Shown here: positions 10,529 through 21,084 of the stretch, in pieces
Layout of the letters: every line of letters begins with the position of its first letter
Numbering within the stretch: position 1 is the stretch's first letter
From: Tetraselmis striata
Taxonomy: Eukaryota; Chlorophyta; Chlorodendrophyceae; Chlorodendrales; Chlorodendraceae
DNA: 64,000 bases
Direction: 5' to 3'
Assembly (NCBI GenBank): GCA_006384855.1
Contig: VCJN01000222.1
Location: forward strand, 1-64,000
Notes under the pieces: generated by a model
Told to the model about the DNA's origin: nothing
The model's input: only the letters and a program-made list of their open reading frames with translations
The model's database searches: none
Program-made: the position numbers and the translations under genes

Positions 10529-12215
10529 CGACGGCTGACAATCTGGCCGCACGGGTGTTATATGGCTCCGTGTATGATGTATACAACCGCGGCACTGCGG
10601 TAACTTCATCGTATGGGCAAGGTGCCCTTCATGGTGGCGCCCGTGGCGCTCATGCTTACGGCTTTGCGAACATTCCTTGACTTACACCATACGATGACTC
10701 CTTCGTTCGCTTCTATTTTGCAAGTCGCGCATCATGGCCGTCGCCCGAGGAATCTTGCTATATGTAAGCATATATGGGGGTCGGCAGCTGAGAATCTGGC
10801 CGTCGGCAATATGATATGCAGATATACGGGGTCGACAGTTTCAATCTAGCCATGTGCACGCATGTGCTGGTATGCGGCCCCGTTTTGGAGTTTGTGCAGG
10901 TTCCTGCGGCATCATTTCCACATACACCGCAGTAACTTAACAAAAAGGCACGATGCCCTTGCTGGTGGTGGAGGCCCGCCGCGCCCATACTTGCGGTTTT
11001 GCGGACCCCCTCTATGTATCACACGACTTCTCCGCTATAATTTTGCAAGTCACGCATCAGAATGCCCGTCGCCTGTGCAATATTGCTATTTATATGCATA
11101 TATGGGGGGTCGTCAGCTGAGGATCTTGTCGTCGGCCATATTAGATTCATGTGTACGGGGTCGACAACTGGGCATCTAGTAGCCGCACGAGTGTGTTATA
11201 TGGCTCCGTATATGCTGTATACGACTGCGGCTTTCTTGAGGTATTCTTGTTCTATGCCACGAGATGACTCCTCCCACGTGTCATCTATGTTGCGCGTCCC
11301 GCATCATCATGCCCGTCGCCCGTGTAGTCTTGCTTTATATATTCATGTAGGGGGGGGGGGGGGTCGGCAGCTGAGGATTTGGTGGTCGGCCATATAAGAT
11401 TCATGTGTACGGGGTCGACAACTGACAATCTAGCCGCACGGTGCGTTATAAGGCTCCGTATATGTTGTATACGACTGCGGCACTGCCATATACACCGCGG
11501 AAACTTTATTGTAAGGGCATGGTGCCCTTGTTGGCGGCGGCCGGGGCGCCGCTCATAATTGCGGCTTTGTTGAGGCATTCAAGATCTATGTCACAAGATG
11601 AGTCCTCCGACGCTTTACCTGTTTTGCGAGTCCCGCATAATGGCCGTCGCCCGCGTAATCTTGCTATATATGCGCATATATGGGGGGACGGCAGCTGAGG
11701 ATTTGGTAGTCGACCATATAAGATCACCGTGTACGGGATCGACAACTAACAGTTTAGCCGCACGGGTCTGTTATACAGCTCCGTATATGCGTTATACGAG
11801 TATATGACTGCGGCACATACAACGCAGTGACTTTATCGTAAGGCCATAGTGCCTTTGTTGGCGGCGGTCCGGGCGGCGCCGCTCATAGTTGCGGCTTTGA
11901 GGACGTATTCAAGATCTATGTCACGCGATGACTCCTCCGCTTTATCTATTTTGCAAGTCCCGCATCATGGCCGTCGCCCGTGTAATCTTGCTATATGTAA
12001 GCATGGGGTCGTCAGTTGAGGATATGAGCGTCAGCCATATAAGATTCATGTGTACGGGGTCGACAGCTGGCAATCTAGCCGCACATGTGTGTTACATGGC
12101 TCCGTATATGCTGTATACGACTGCAACACTACCACACATACCGCGGTAACTTCATCGTACGGGCACATAGCGCCCTTGTTGGCGGCGGCCCTGCTCGGCG
12201 GCGCGGACATATGAA
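10529..12215. repeat. Tandem satellite array, unit about 320 bp, six copies
   Basis: The landmark TCGAC-(A/G)-(A/G)CTG...CAATCTAGCCGCAC followed by a CTCCGTATATG-like word recurs with its TCGAC at 10529, 10832, 11161, 11415, 11739 and 12060, that is spacings of 303, 329, 254, 324 and 321. Each unit also holds a GGTGCCCTTG(T/C)TGG block, a GCGCATCATGGCCGTCGCCCG block and an ATATGGGG...GTCGGCAGCTGAGGAT block. The fourth unit is shortened by about 70 bp. Homology fades after about 12,215. Small frames inside it repeat with the unit and are not genes. Confidence 0.85.
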
Positions 12216-12466
12216 TATGCCTTCGCTGAGTCGGAGCGAAGACGTCATTTTTGCCCCGCGAGAGCAATCAACGCAGAGGCGCCGTCCCGCTGCGATCGAG
12301 TCGGTTGGCTTGGACTTGCGTCATGATGCGAGTCGGCATGCGTTGGCGCGGGTTGAGAATCTTGCTTGACACGCGCAAATATGGAGGTCGGGCTAGCTCC
12401 GCGACAAGCAGAAGGCGCGTCTTGTGTCTTCTCCGGCTTGACTCCATACACAATCTTGCTACGCAC

Positions 12467-12770
12467 CTACCGAGTCACGTGATCGCTCTTGCGGCACGGA
12501 TTGCACTTGCGGGTACGTGAGTAGGAAAGACGGTTCACATCAAGGAAAAGACCTTTTGCATGCCGGACAACTCCAATAGATTGTTGTATCGCAAGGCGGC
12601 ACGAATCGGCGGCCATGATGCTTGCTCCCGGTGAACTCCACAAAGGCAACCGTCTCCACAGCGAACCACTGAGAGAACAGGGTGTCAATGTCGTCTTGAG
12701 AGGATTCCATATGGCAGGCGTGGGCTTGGGCGGGACATTAGGCGAGAAACTGTAAACGGGGCGCTTTTTT
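12467..12770 (-). pseudogene. Possible decayed exon with a Cys-rich end
   Basis: On the minus strand one frame (about 12,715 to 12,545) reads 'DDIDTLFSQWFAVETVAF' then 'KHHGRRFVPPCDTT' and 'WSCPACKRSF', which could be one half of a treble-clef or zinc-ribbon fold. It ends at a TGA. The longer overlapping frame from 12853 to 12467 looks less protein-like. No family assigned. Confidence 0.2.
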
Positions 12771-12867
12771 TTCATGTGTAGTCCCACCCTCGTCTTTATC
12801 AGTGCCGGAAACATGCTGCGGAGGTACACCGTACGAAGGCATGTAAGAGGCAAATACGACGCCTAGC

Positions 12868-12869
<2 letters not shown>

Positions 12870-12900
<31 letters not shown>
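12870..12900. repeat. 31-base C homopolymer
   Basis: One of the longest uninterrupted homopolymers in the window. It is not next to any recognised splice site. Confidence 0.95.
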
Positions 12901-12901
<1 letters not shown>

Positions 12902-12984
12902 ATACTTGCACCGATCAGGCAACAAGCTCAATGGCCTTACCTTTGGAGTCCAACTCCAATACAGATGCGCGTTGTGGAGGAGAC

Positions 12985-13485
12985 GGCTTCTCTTCGGCGA
13001 CGACTAGCGAAGGCACGGAGTCCCCGCCATGGTCATGCTAGCCTTCGTAGGCGATGCGCAAAACAAGAGTGAGAAATAGCTAGTATACATATCTTGCCAA
13101 GCAGTACGCAGAACATGCGCCGCAGCCAGATTGTGCAATAGGCATTTGTAATAATGCACGGTCACCCTGCCTCATCCCCGACCCCCGAAAACAGCAACCT
13201 CGTCGATCTTGCGTTTCGATTGCTTCGCTTTCGCATATGCGGGCTTTGGCGGAGCCGGCCTCTCCTCTCCAACGACTAGCGAAGGCTTAGATTCCTCCAA
13301 CAATAGGGCCGTGCTAGCCTGCGCGCGCGATACACAAAACTAGGGTGAGCAATTGCAATTACGCATAGTGCTTTACGGCGCGCGGAACATGCTGAGGTCA
13401 TATTGAAGTGCAATTGCTATTTGCAATAAGGCGCAGTCACCCTACCTCTTCTCCGACTCCCGCAAAGCAACAACATTATTAATCA
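12985..13485 (-). repeat. Tandem duplication of a 272-bp unit, possibly exon plus intron
   Basis: CGACTAGCGAAGGC occurs at 13001 and 13273, and similarity runs through both units to the CAGTCACCCTACC / CGGTCACCCTGCC blocks. Read on the minus strand each unit has a protein-like patch ('KPSLVVGEERPAPPKP' and 'VPSLVVAEEKPSPPQ') behind a possible AG acceptor, and a G(T/C)AGGGTGAC word where a 5' splice site could be. It may be a duplicated exon of a dead gene. The coding reading is an inference. Confidence 0.5.
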
Positions 13486-15178
13486 TAATCAACGATCATG
13501 GCAAATCATTTTCAACCGCAAATAAGAATTGAATCGACTCCTCTACGTCGATTTCACAAACCGCATTATCTTTGCCGCCGCGCTGCCGGGGCCGCGGGGC
13601 GGCAACGCGCAGCAGGGTACGCAGTAGGCGGTTCACAAGGTAGTATAAAGTTACGTATACTACAAAGTGGGACTATCCCGTTTGACTGCCTATGAGATAC
13701 GACCTGTGATATAAGAGCAATACGGGCGAGGACCCCCCCTCCGCGAGATACTCACATAAAAATGCTTGCGGATGGACTCTATCTCCGTGGCAAGTGCACG
13801 TTTCAAGGGAGAGTGTGATGCACTCGGGGTGTCCCAAGAACGCCATGGAAGCGGCAACACATGAAAACATCAAAAATGGCTCTAACTTTCACAGATTGCG
13901 AGAGACAACATACACAAGATTGCCTCATTACCGCGGGTCGTGGACGAGGTTTTGCACCGGCGGCTTTCTTCCAACTCGTCGGAGGAGGGGACACCTCTAC
14001 ATGTGGCACTTCCACCGTGAGATTCAAGCCCGAAGAAGTGGCAAGCGGCGGCCCAACGTCGTCCCGCTTCAAACTCAAAGGTTGCGACAGAAATTCTAAG
14101 AGGTTACCCTCCACTCTCATCTGTGGTTGACGGCTAGGTCGTGGGGGCGAAGGGCTACATGGGTGGCCGCGCCCCTTCCACGGACTACAATGCGGTGCCA
14201 TAAGTGTAGTAAGCCTTGTACGGGTTTATCAAAGCAATACAGGTGGAAGTTTGAGGGAGGGCAGGCTGTGAAGGGGGGGGGGGGGGGGGTTCTTACCTGT
14301 CGGAAATCTTCCGTGACGTAGTAGTCGTCTCCAATCATACACCTATCCACATAAGTCCCAGGCCCCTTTCTCGCCGAATCCGAGCTTACGAATAGTAGGG
14401 CAGCTGCTTCTATGTTTTATGACCTGATATCGTGGAATATTGCACGTTTATGCTCAGCCTATACCAGCATAGGGTGTAAGCAACCCCTTTGGCCCTAACA
14501 AGTGCCCTACACGAGCGGCACTTGCGCCACACTGAGCGTTTCCAGTAACCCCACAACAACGGGGGTTGGTGCCCCGCACGTCCCGCCGCGCATGCATAGA
14601 CCGTTGCATGGTGGGATGGCCATGGGTGGGCGAGGAAACATGTCAGCAAAGACGCTAGGGTATTTTTGCTTGGGGTGGGGCCATAGTGGCGTGCGCCCGT
14701 GCACAATGCGGCGTGATACCATCTCCACTGCAGTGCCGCCTTGTGGTGCAGCTCTCGAACTCGCGGTATCGCTCAGTGCGTTGCGAGGAAACGTCAGAAT
14801 ATTTCATATAAATACCAATAAAAACTGCGCGAGCAGGGCTACAAATTCCACACATGCAGCAAGGTCGTCCGAGGCCATTTAGGCACTTTTGAGTTTTTGA
14901 AATAATATGTCGAAATCTGACGTCCCTGTCAGCGTGTGGTCAACATGTTGGCGTGAAACTTTTACGCCAAGGGGATCTCAAAACCTGATACACGGTGGCG
15001 GGACAATGTGTTGTATGTACTTGCGCACGGACTACTCACACGTGGTACATACCCCCCTTGAGCGATGCCCACGGCCGCCATGCCGGATCCCCCCATTCAC
15101 AACATTATTTCCAACAACATCGACGCATTAAGGTGCACGCCATTGCCGCCCCACTGGGCTCACCATGGCGCGCGATGA
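13486..15178. other. Degenerate region, both strands partly open, no family recognised
   Basis: Overlapping frames on both strands between 13,800 and 14,200 look equally plausible, and neither has a known motif. A plus-strand patch at 14,190-14,270 has a Cys-x2-Cys-x3-Cys group ('RCHKCSKPCTGLSKQY'). A G-run lies at 14,272-14,289. From about 14,400 to 15,170 the minus strand has protein-like fragments broken by all three stop codons. This looks like an old element. Confidence 0.35.
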
Positions 15179-15600
15179 TCATGCGGCCATGCACTGCTAT
15201 GGAAAAGCTTTGGCCTACGGCAACGAGGCCGCGAGAACCCTCTCCCGCATGCGCGTGCAACGATCGCAACCGCATTTTGTCCATGATTCTTGGCCATAAA
15301 CCATCGTCATTGACACGTAGGGCTTGGTCCAGGTCGTGAATGACCTAATTACAATGCCCTAATTGTATGGTGGATAGCGATCATACCAAGGGTGATGTGG
15401 TATGGGTACGGGGGCTGTGGTGCCCCATGCCTATTTGTGCACACGAGTGGCGCAATTTGTGGTTTTGAAGCGCCAGCGCCAGAAGCCCTTCTTTTGCATG
15501 AATGAAAGCGTTGACGGCAACGGCCCCCGCGTGGCAATATGGGGTACATCGCGCTATCGCGGCATTTTCCCCCAGCCGTACGACCCTGAGTAACCCGCAT
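15179..15600 (-). pseudogene. Unidentified reading frame interrupted only by TAG codons
   Basis: From 15,600 down to a TGA at 15,179-15,181 one minus-strand frame of about 140 codons reads like protein: 'GYSGSYGWGKMPR', 'PSTLSFMQKKGFWRWRF', 'PHHPWYDRYPPYN', 'FTTWTKPYVSMTMVYGQ', and a Cys-x-Cys-x2-Cys group ('KCGCDRCTRMRERVL'). It contains five in-frame TAG codons and no TAA or TGA before the end. Upstream the frame breaks with TGA and TAA, so the copy is not intact. The family was not recognised; Trp/Tyr-rich and Cys-rich segments suggest a real ancestral protein. Confidence 0.35.
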
Positions 15601-16861
15601 GCACGCGCCACGGCATCAATGCAGCTGCGCATGGGCACATGGATCAAATCCGAAACTCCATACTCATGTGGAGGGGTGTAGTTTATAGTCGTTGCTATGA
15701 TACTGGGCGGAATCGTTTCGGTACCACACTCAAGATGGTACTCGACGGATACATTCTGCACGCCATCTCCCTGCCAGGCAAAGGGCCTGCACAAAGAAGG
15801 TTTATAGGCACGCACTCCAACATAGCATGGAGCAAAAGAAGCGCTCGCAGTTGTGGCAACTCACACCTACAACGGGTGCGGAAGATTCCCCCGCCTCGCG
15901 CGCATGGTTGTCGGCAGGCTCAGGGGCAATCCTGTCACGACGGGGGCGTCGCGGCACCGGGATTGCTTCTATGGGGTCGTAAATCGGCTGTCTAGCCTGC
16001 CTAGCAAGGGAGGCGGGTCCAAGATCGGAAGGCGGGTCCAAGATCGACAGCACAACGGCCGAGGCCGCAATTGCCGGGCGCCTCGTTGAGGCTCGGGTGA
16101 CCCGAGGATCTGGCATGTTCTATTAGTGTTTTCCGTCAAGAGGACGCGCGACGAAAGGGGCGGCCTGTGGCAATAAGTAGGGTTTTGCAACGCATGCAGG
16201 GTAGGTGGGCCCAAGGGGGCGGACGCATCAGCCGCTGGGCCGCAAGAAGGCGGTGCAAAGGTAGAATATAGGGCGAGCACATGCCGAACGTAGTACATCG
16301 TATAGACTACAACAACGTCACTTATTAGTACACTCGTACAGTGAGATCCGCACAACGCCTTCTTTTTGATGAAACCGGTGTTTCCGCAGTACATTCGTAC
16401 ATATATAAATTGCACTCGGTATTGCGACCATTTTAGCGCCGTTTTGACCCCCCCCCCCCTCATAAATGGGCGGGTATTTTCCTAGTCGCGTATTTGGACC
16501 AATTTCACTGGATATGGCGCCCAGTCCTCAAGCAATGATAGTCAGTGGCAGCGGGGCAATGATAATCAATATAGCAAGCAGTGATATAGTTAGCAACAAC
16601 GAGCAATGATGAGGGTGACTGTACGTTTTGCTCTAGTCGAATCCAAAGTCTAGTTCTTTCAGAATATTAAAGCCACAGATGAAAACACGCCACTTGTGAT
16701 AACCGCCATCACACAGAACCCATATGCACCTTTCAAATTCCTACGGATCCGCCCATCACAGCCTATCACACTGAACTCCTAATGTTTACACATTGGAAGG
16801 TCTCTGACTGTGCCAATGGCATCATCGGAACGTGCCGTGGTCTTTTCATTCTTGCTGCCTA
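15601..16861. other. Gene-free stretch between two decayed elements
   Basis: A minus-strand frame at 15,640-15,815 reads 'HEYGVSDLIHVPMRSCID' and may be an upstream piece of the 15.2-15.6 kb pseudogene after a frame change. 15,970-16,240 is GC-rich with duplicated GGCGGGTCCAAGATCG words at about 16,012 and 16,031. A C-run lies at 16,447-16,459. 16,480-16,860 shows short AGCAATGATA-like repeats and no coding signal. Confidence 0.4.
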
Positions 16862-17723
16862 GCTAGATGTGGCCCTTTGGCATTCCAGTTGTAGGTGTCA
16901 TGATCAACAATGAAATTGTAAGCAGCGGTGGGGTAGCCCTCTTGTCCCTGTACAATGGAAGGTATGAGCTTGGCTCGTTGTTCCATGCATGCCAGGTGAA
17001 CACCGTCCATATTGGCGATGCCACATATCCCGGTAAGGTCAATGCAATGTACACTTTCTTTGCGGCTGATATCTCCGCCGCATCATCATCACGTCATCCA
17101 TGCATTTTCATCCACGAGCCATACTCTCGTGCAAACCAAGGGATGAAGTCATGGGCAAACTTGTCAAGAGCTGGATTGAGATTCGCCGCTTTGCAGAACT
17201 TATTATGCTAGCGGGACGCCGAGGGCCAAGAACCGCAAGATTATTGCTTGTATCTTGACGTCCAACCTATGCGGACGGGCGCCACGCAAACCCAACTTCT
17301 GGCGCTCGTCGACACGGTCCTCGGGAAAGAATCATGGGCAATGCGGGACAAGCAAGGTGCACGGTGACGGCAACACATAGTGAATAAAGGGCAGAGGTCG
17401 GCACGCCGCGAGGGCCGAGCCAATTCGGCATTAACCGTACTTAATGCGGAAGCATCCATCAGCAACCCTTCAAACATCTCGTGAGGAATCCTGAACTGGC
17501 GCCGGAACTCGTGGTATAGGACCGTGCTTGAGCCCGGGCGGCCCGGGAGCGCTGTCCGCTGTACGGGTACAACATAAGAAGTACCATCGACAGTATGGGT
17601 ACCGGCGGTACCGAAGCGAGTACTTAGTAGAACAAGGACGGGAGGTGCAAAATAAACGGGCATCCGTACGAGTACGAAGGCTAGTAGCACTAAAATATAT
17701 TGCCCGGGAGCCCGCAATCTGAA
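16862..17723 (-). pseudogene. Decayed Harbinger/PIF (HARBI1-like) DDE transposase
   Basis: On the minus strand the N-terminal part (17,723 to about 17,380) contains 'VLYHEFRRQFRIPHEMFEGL', which matches the start of the HARBI1-type transposase core. After several frame changes and stops, a second patch (about 17,080 to 16,866) reads 'GICGIANMDGVHLACM', then 'GQEGYPTAAYNFIVDHDTY'. In the family the first is the D-G-x-H box that carries the first catalytic Asp, and the second is the G-x-x-G-(Y/F)-P-T...V-D-H segment. The rest of the DDE triad is not readable. It lies directly upstream (in + coordinates) of the YR element. Confidence 0.55.
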
Positions 17724-17891
17724 ATCTATTCGAGCAAGGGTTTTAGTTGATCTTTAGTTGGTCATATCATATATCGTCTTTACGTATGGCGTGACATCGG
17801 CGAACCGACCCATGCACACTACCGGGAATCGCGATTTGTAGTGGACTCCGCGCTGTACGGGTACTGGAAGGACATAGCTGCGTCTTTTGAT

Positions 17892-18079
17892 ATGATCTAA
17901 ACTAGTTTATGGGGTTTCCCTCCTTGACCTAACCGCTTTTTAGCTACAAGTGCTGCTTAGTGGTACGGGAACTAGGCATATGTTGTTGCGTCCTTTTCAG
18001 GTGCAGCACGAGTAGACATAAAAGCAGCCAGAACAGCTGAGCCTGCCATCTTCCAGTTTTCGCTGCGTTCCACGCAACG
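17892..18079 (+). repeat. Terminal direct repeat A1
   Basis: Begins TGATCTAAACTAGTTTATGG and matches A2 at 20805-20992 almost perfectly. A more diverged version starts the copy at 4629. Confidence 0.85.
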
Positions 18080-18192
18080 ATGTAAAAACTGTCTCGTAAC
18101 CAGTTGCGAGCAAGGTCACCCCAGGTTGTTCAAGACCACACCCGGCTCACCACCCGAGTGTGATATTCTCGTCCGTACGTCCGTGCGTTACC

Positions 18193-18561
18193 ATGACAGA
18201 TGGAGAAGAACCCGTCGTCGAGCCGACGTTGGAGTCACTAAACACAGATATGAGGGCCCAGTCTTCATTACTGCGAGAGTTGGCTACAGCTGTGGCGCAA
18301 TTGACGGCTCGTGATCGCGTTGTTGATGGGGAAGGGGCACATGGCTTCGGCTCCGGGCAGCGCTTCGCGGGACAGCCGACAGGCAGCGGGGGAGCCGCAG
18401 AGCGCCCCGACTTGCTAGAGCTAGCTCAGAGCGGCCGTGTCGGAGCAAAATCCGTGAGTGCCGAGGATGACTACCTCGCGGTGCCAGAGCTACTGCAGAG
18501 AGCAGAGTCTGGTTACGAGGCCGTTCGACCGGTCAGCCGAGTGCCTGGACTCTTCCCCTGA
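18193..18561 (+). CDS. Element ORF1, coiled-coil N-terminal Gag-like part
   Basis: Starts at ATG 18193 (first residues M-T-D-G-E-E) and runs about 120 residues to a TGA. It contains a predicted amphipathic stretch 'LNTDMRAQSSLLRELATAVA', a Gly/Ser-rich linker and 'RPVSRVPGLFP'. It resembles no enzyme; a self-associating Gag-like N-terminus is an inference. Protein-like sequence continues without a gap in the -1 frame (ORF2), and the same -1 shift occurs at the same place in the diverged copy at 5.2 kb. That could mean programmed frameshifting or one inherited base loss. Confidence 0.55.
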   Translation: MTDGEEPVVEPTLESLNTDMRAQSSLLRELATAVAQLTARDRVVDGEGAHGFGSGQRFAGQPTGSGGAAERPDLLELAQSGRVGAKSVSAEDDYLAVPELLQRAESGYEAVRPVSRVPGLFP

Positions 18562-19067
18562 GCACCGACCTAACGAACGAGTATCTCAAGCAGGACGACC
18601 GGCGTCTGCCGGCCCAGGAGGAGTACTTGTGGATGTCGTGTTTCGGGGCCCACATGGCTGCTCTTTTCGTGGCTCTCGACGAGCCGCTACCCTACGTCCC
18701 TGCCGCTAACCAGGACTTCACTCCCTACCTCGCGAGAGCTCGGAATCACGCCGAGGCCATCGACAAGGCGTTTCGTTTTCGTTTGGCTTTCCTGCGGAGG
18801 CTCAATGAGATCAAGCGCGTGCACGGTGACCAAGGTGTTCTGGACGTGCTGCGAGCCCAGCATTTTCAGCCTGCTTCAGAGCATCTGGGTTCCGCGATTT
18901 TTGGGGACCTCATGAAGGACTACGAGCGTCGTGTCTTCGAGGCGACCGTTGCCAGCAGCGCAAAGGCAACCGCTACTGCCCGAGTAGCAGCTGCAGCTGC
19001 AGGTCGCGGGCGTGGGCGAGGACGTGGCGGCGGGCGTGGACGTGGCCGCGAAGGTGAGCACGAGTGA
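18561..19067 (+). CDS. Element ORF2, Gag-like domain with RG-rich tail
   Basis: Open from the ORF1 frameshift point, first readable as 'TDLTNEYLKQDDRRLPAQEE'. A helical domain follows ('HAEAIDKAFRFRLAFLRRLN', 'HGDQGVLDVLRAQHFQPA'), then an Ala-rich stretch and a Gly/Arg tail (GRGRGRGRGGG). It is conserved in the 4.6-6.0 kb copy. The basic RG tail suggests RNA or DNA binding. The end includes GCGAAG|GTGAGC, a strong 5' splice-site match, so in the transcript it may instead be spliced onward to the recombinase frame. Confidence 0.55.
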   Translation, partial: STDLTNEYLKQDDRRLPAQEEYLWMSCFGAHMAALFVALDEPLPYVPAANQDFTPYLARARNHAEAIDKAFRFRLAFLRRLNEIKRVHGDQGVLDVLRAQHFQPASEHLGSAIFGDLMKDYERRVFEATVASSAKATATARVAAAAAGRGRGRGRGGGRGRGREGEHE

Positions 19068-20808
19068 CGGTGGGGCGCCTTTCGTCGGAGCTGATGGAGC
19101 TTTGCGAGGTCACCTTTCGGTGACCGCCGCAAGACGCACCCTTGCAGCTCAACGGCGGGATGAGCGCCCTGTGTCAGGACATGACCCCCTAACCTTACAG
19201 ACTTCATTTAGACCTTCCTCGGTGCGGCGCTTCTTACAGCTACAGCCGAGTGCGGCTCAACCATCCGCACACCTGCACATGGCGGCTCAACCAACCGCTT
19301 TTCTTACCACCCCATCTCTGCGTCCGTCGGTTGTTACACTACGTGTCACAACTGGTTCGCAACGACCAAGTTTCGCGCGTGTACGTTATGCACGGGACAG
19401 GCGCTACGAGCGCGAAGGGCGCTCGGGGCGGCCCTCTTACCTGAACCTAGCCCCGCAAACCCGTACTGAAGCTACTGCAAACCCGTCCAGCAGCTACCGG
19501 CCAACCGCCGGGAACCTAACCGCTGCTGCCGAGTACTTTCCGAACAGTAGTCGTACCGGTGGAACTCTGTCGGTAAAACGACGCACGTACGTAATTGACG
19601 AGCCCGCAGCTGTCGCTCCGTGGGCTGCGTCACTGCGATCCCGGCTGCAGGACGCGTTCGGCTCGGACGAGCTGGGCTAGCGAACCCTCGACCTGCTCTC
19701 AAGCTCCCTCAGCGCTCAGACACTCAAGAGCTACGCCGGCAGACTGTCTCAGTTCGCGGAGTTCTGCCACGACTCTGAAAACATCAGTCCGCTGGAGGCG
19801 ACTACCGCTACTGTCGTTCGGTATGTTGCCTGGATCGGGGAGCGAGGGCACATCGCAGCTAAGTCGCTGCAAACCTACTAGTCTGCAATCAACACGTTCT
19901 TCGAGCTGCACAACCTCGTCCCAATCGCCAAGGACAGTCTGCACCTAACTTCAGCAAGGCGTGGGCTGATGCTGCGTCAGCGCCGGCTGGACGCTGCCCC
20001 TTTGCGTGTCCCTCTGCCTGCGGATGTAGCCTATCGCTTCGTCACAAAGGCCGAGCTAATTGTGTCTGCTCCTTACCCAAAGTACCACCTCGACTTCCGA
20101 GCTCTTTTGGCCTCGGTTGTCAACTTCATGTTCTTTGCCAGGGGCCTTAATGGCGTCTCCTGTCGAGTGCGAGATGTGCATGTCGACACCTACAACATCA
20201 CCTTGCAAGTGTACCGCGAGAAGGGTCGCGCCGGCCGACGGGGACCCGACGGCCTGCGCGTACTTCTCCTTCCTGTGTCCGAGCACCCTCGAGTGGCACG
20301 TCTCTTGCGCCACTTCATCGACAACGTCCAATCTGTCCCCCTGGTTACTGTTGGCATGGCTGCGTCAAACTTCTGGGCTGTCACTGCAGCCGAGCAGTCA
20401 AAACCTTGGACTGCGGCTACAATGTCAGACTGGCTGTCTGCAGCCATCAGTCTAGTCAACGCTGCCCCCCCTGCCGGCACTTCCTGGACTTCATACAGTC
20501 TTCGCAAGGGCGCAGCCTCTGCAGCGAATGCCATCGGAGTGCCATTGTCCCACATTCGCTACCAAGGCGGTTGGGCCACTAACTCTGACGTCGTTCAGGA
20601 CTACATCGACCCCAACGTTCTTCCTTCACATGGCGCATGGTTCTTCTTTGGACACATCGCCCCCTCCGCCACTTCCAAGTCCAACAGGACTCCGCAGCGG
20701 TGGCCTTCCCAGTGCCTCCTTCATGACTTGGCGCTACCGCTTCTCCGTCAATCCACCGCTCTCTCCGTTCGCTCAAGACTGGCAAAACCAGACTCAACTT
20801 TGAAATGA
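19012..20808 (+). CDS. Tyrosine recombinase (DIRS/Crypton-like), two in-frame TAG codons
   Basis: The frame overlaps ORF2 and runs to TGA 20806-20808. A Ser/Pro-rich N-terminal part (to about 19,640) precedes the SAM-like domain ('LSAQTLKSYAGRLSQFAEFC') and the catalytic domain. Visible catalytic-box residues are an Arg in 'FFARGLNGVSC', a Lys in 'VYREKGR', the second Arg in 'SYSLRKGAASAAN' (the usual box-II His is Tyr here), Trp in 'YQGGWAT' at the usual His/Trp site, and the nucleophile Tyr in 'DYIDP'. The only interruptions are TAG at 19678-19680 and 19879-19881; Gln (CAG) would fit both sites. The role would be integration of a circular intermediate. The domain assignment is good; whether it is active is doubtful. 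Confidence 0.75.
20780..20805 (+). repeat. Split repeat B1
   Basis: A 26-mer running from TGGCAAAACCAG to AACTTTGAAA, identical to B2 at 21085-21110. It overlaps the last codons of the recombinase ORF, so the repeat is partly coding. Confidence 0.85.
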
Positions 20809-20992
20809 TCTAAACTAGTTTATGGGGTTTCCCTCCTTGACCTAACCGCTTTTTAGCTACAAGTGCTGCTCAGTGGTACGGGAACTAGGCATCTGTTGTT
20901 GCGCCCTTTTCAGGTGCAGCACGAGTAGACATAAAAGCAGCCAGAACAGCTGAGCCTGCCATCTTCCAGTTTTCGCTGCGTTCCACGCAGCG
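20805..20992 (+). repeat. Direct repeat A2 (internal copy)
   Basis: Matches A1 over 188 bp. It begins at the base after B1, giving the fused B1-A2 junction expected of a circular intermediate reopened at the repeats. Confidence 0.85.
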
Positions 20993-21084
20993 CCCCCCCT
21001 GACTCCGTTTTCCCTCCACGCTTTCGCTAAACCATCCTGCCAATTTCGGCTCTTGAACGTGTAAAACAGCCTGCCCGACCTTTT

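Noticed and set aside
10529-12215. CRISPR-like array of regularly spaced repeats
   Set aside because: The whole unit is repeated with no unique spacers, unit length is about 320 bp, and the context is eukaryotic.
17892-20992. A1 and A2 as LTRs of an LTR retrotransposon
   Set aside because: A2 is not at the element end (B2 lies beyond it), there is no TG...CA end pair, no primer-binding site, and no protease, RT or integrase; the enzyme is a tyrosine recombinase.
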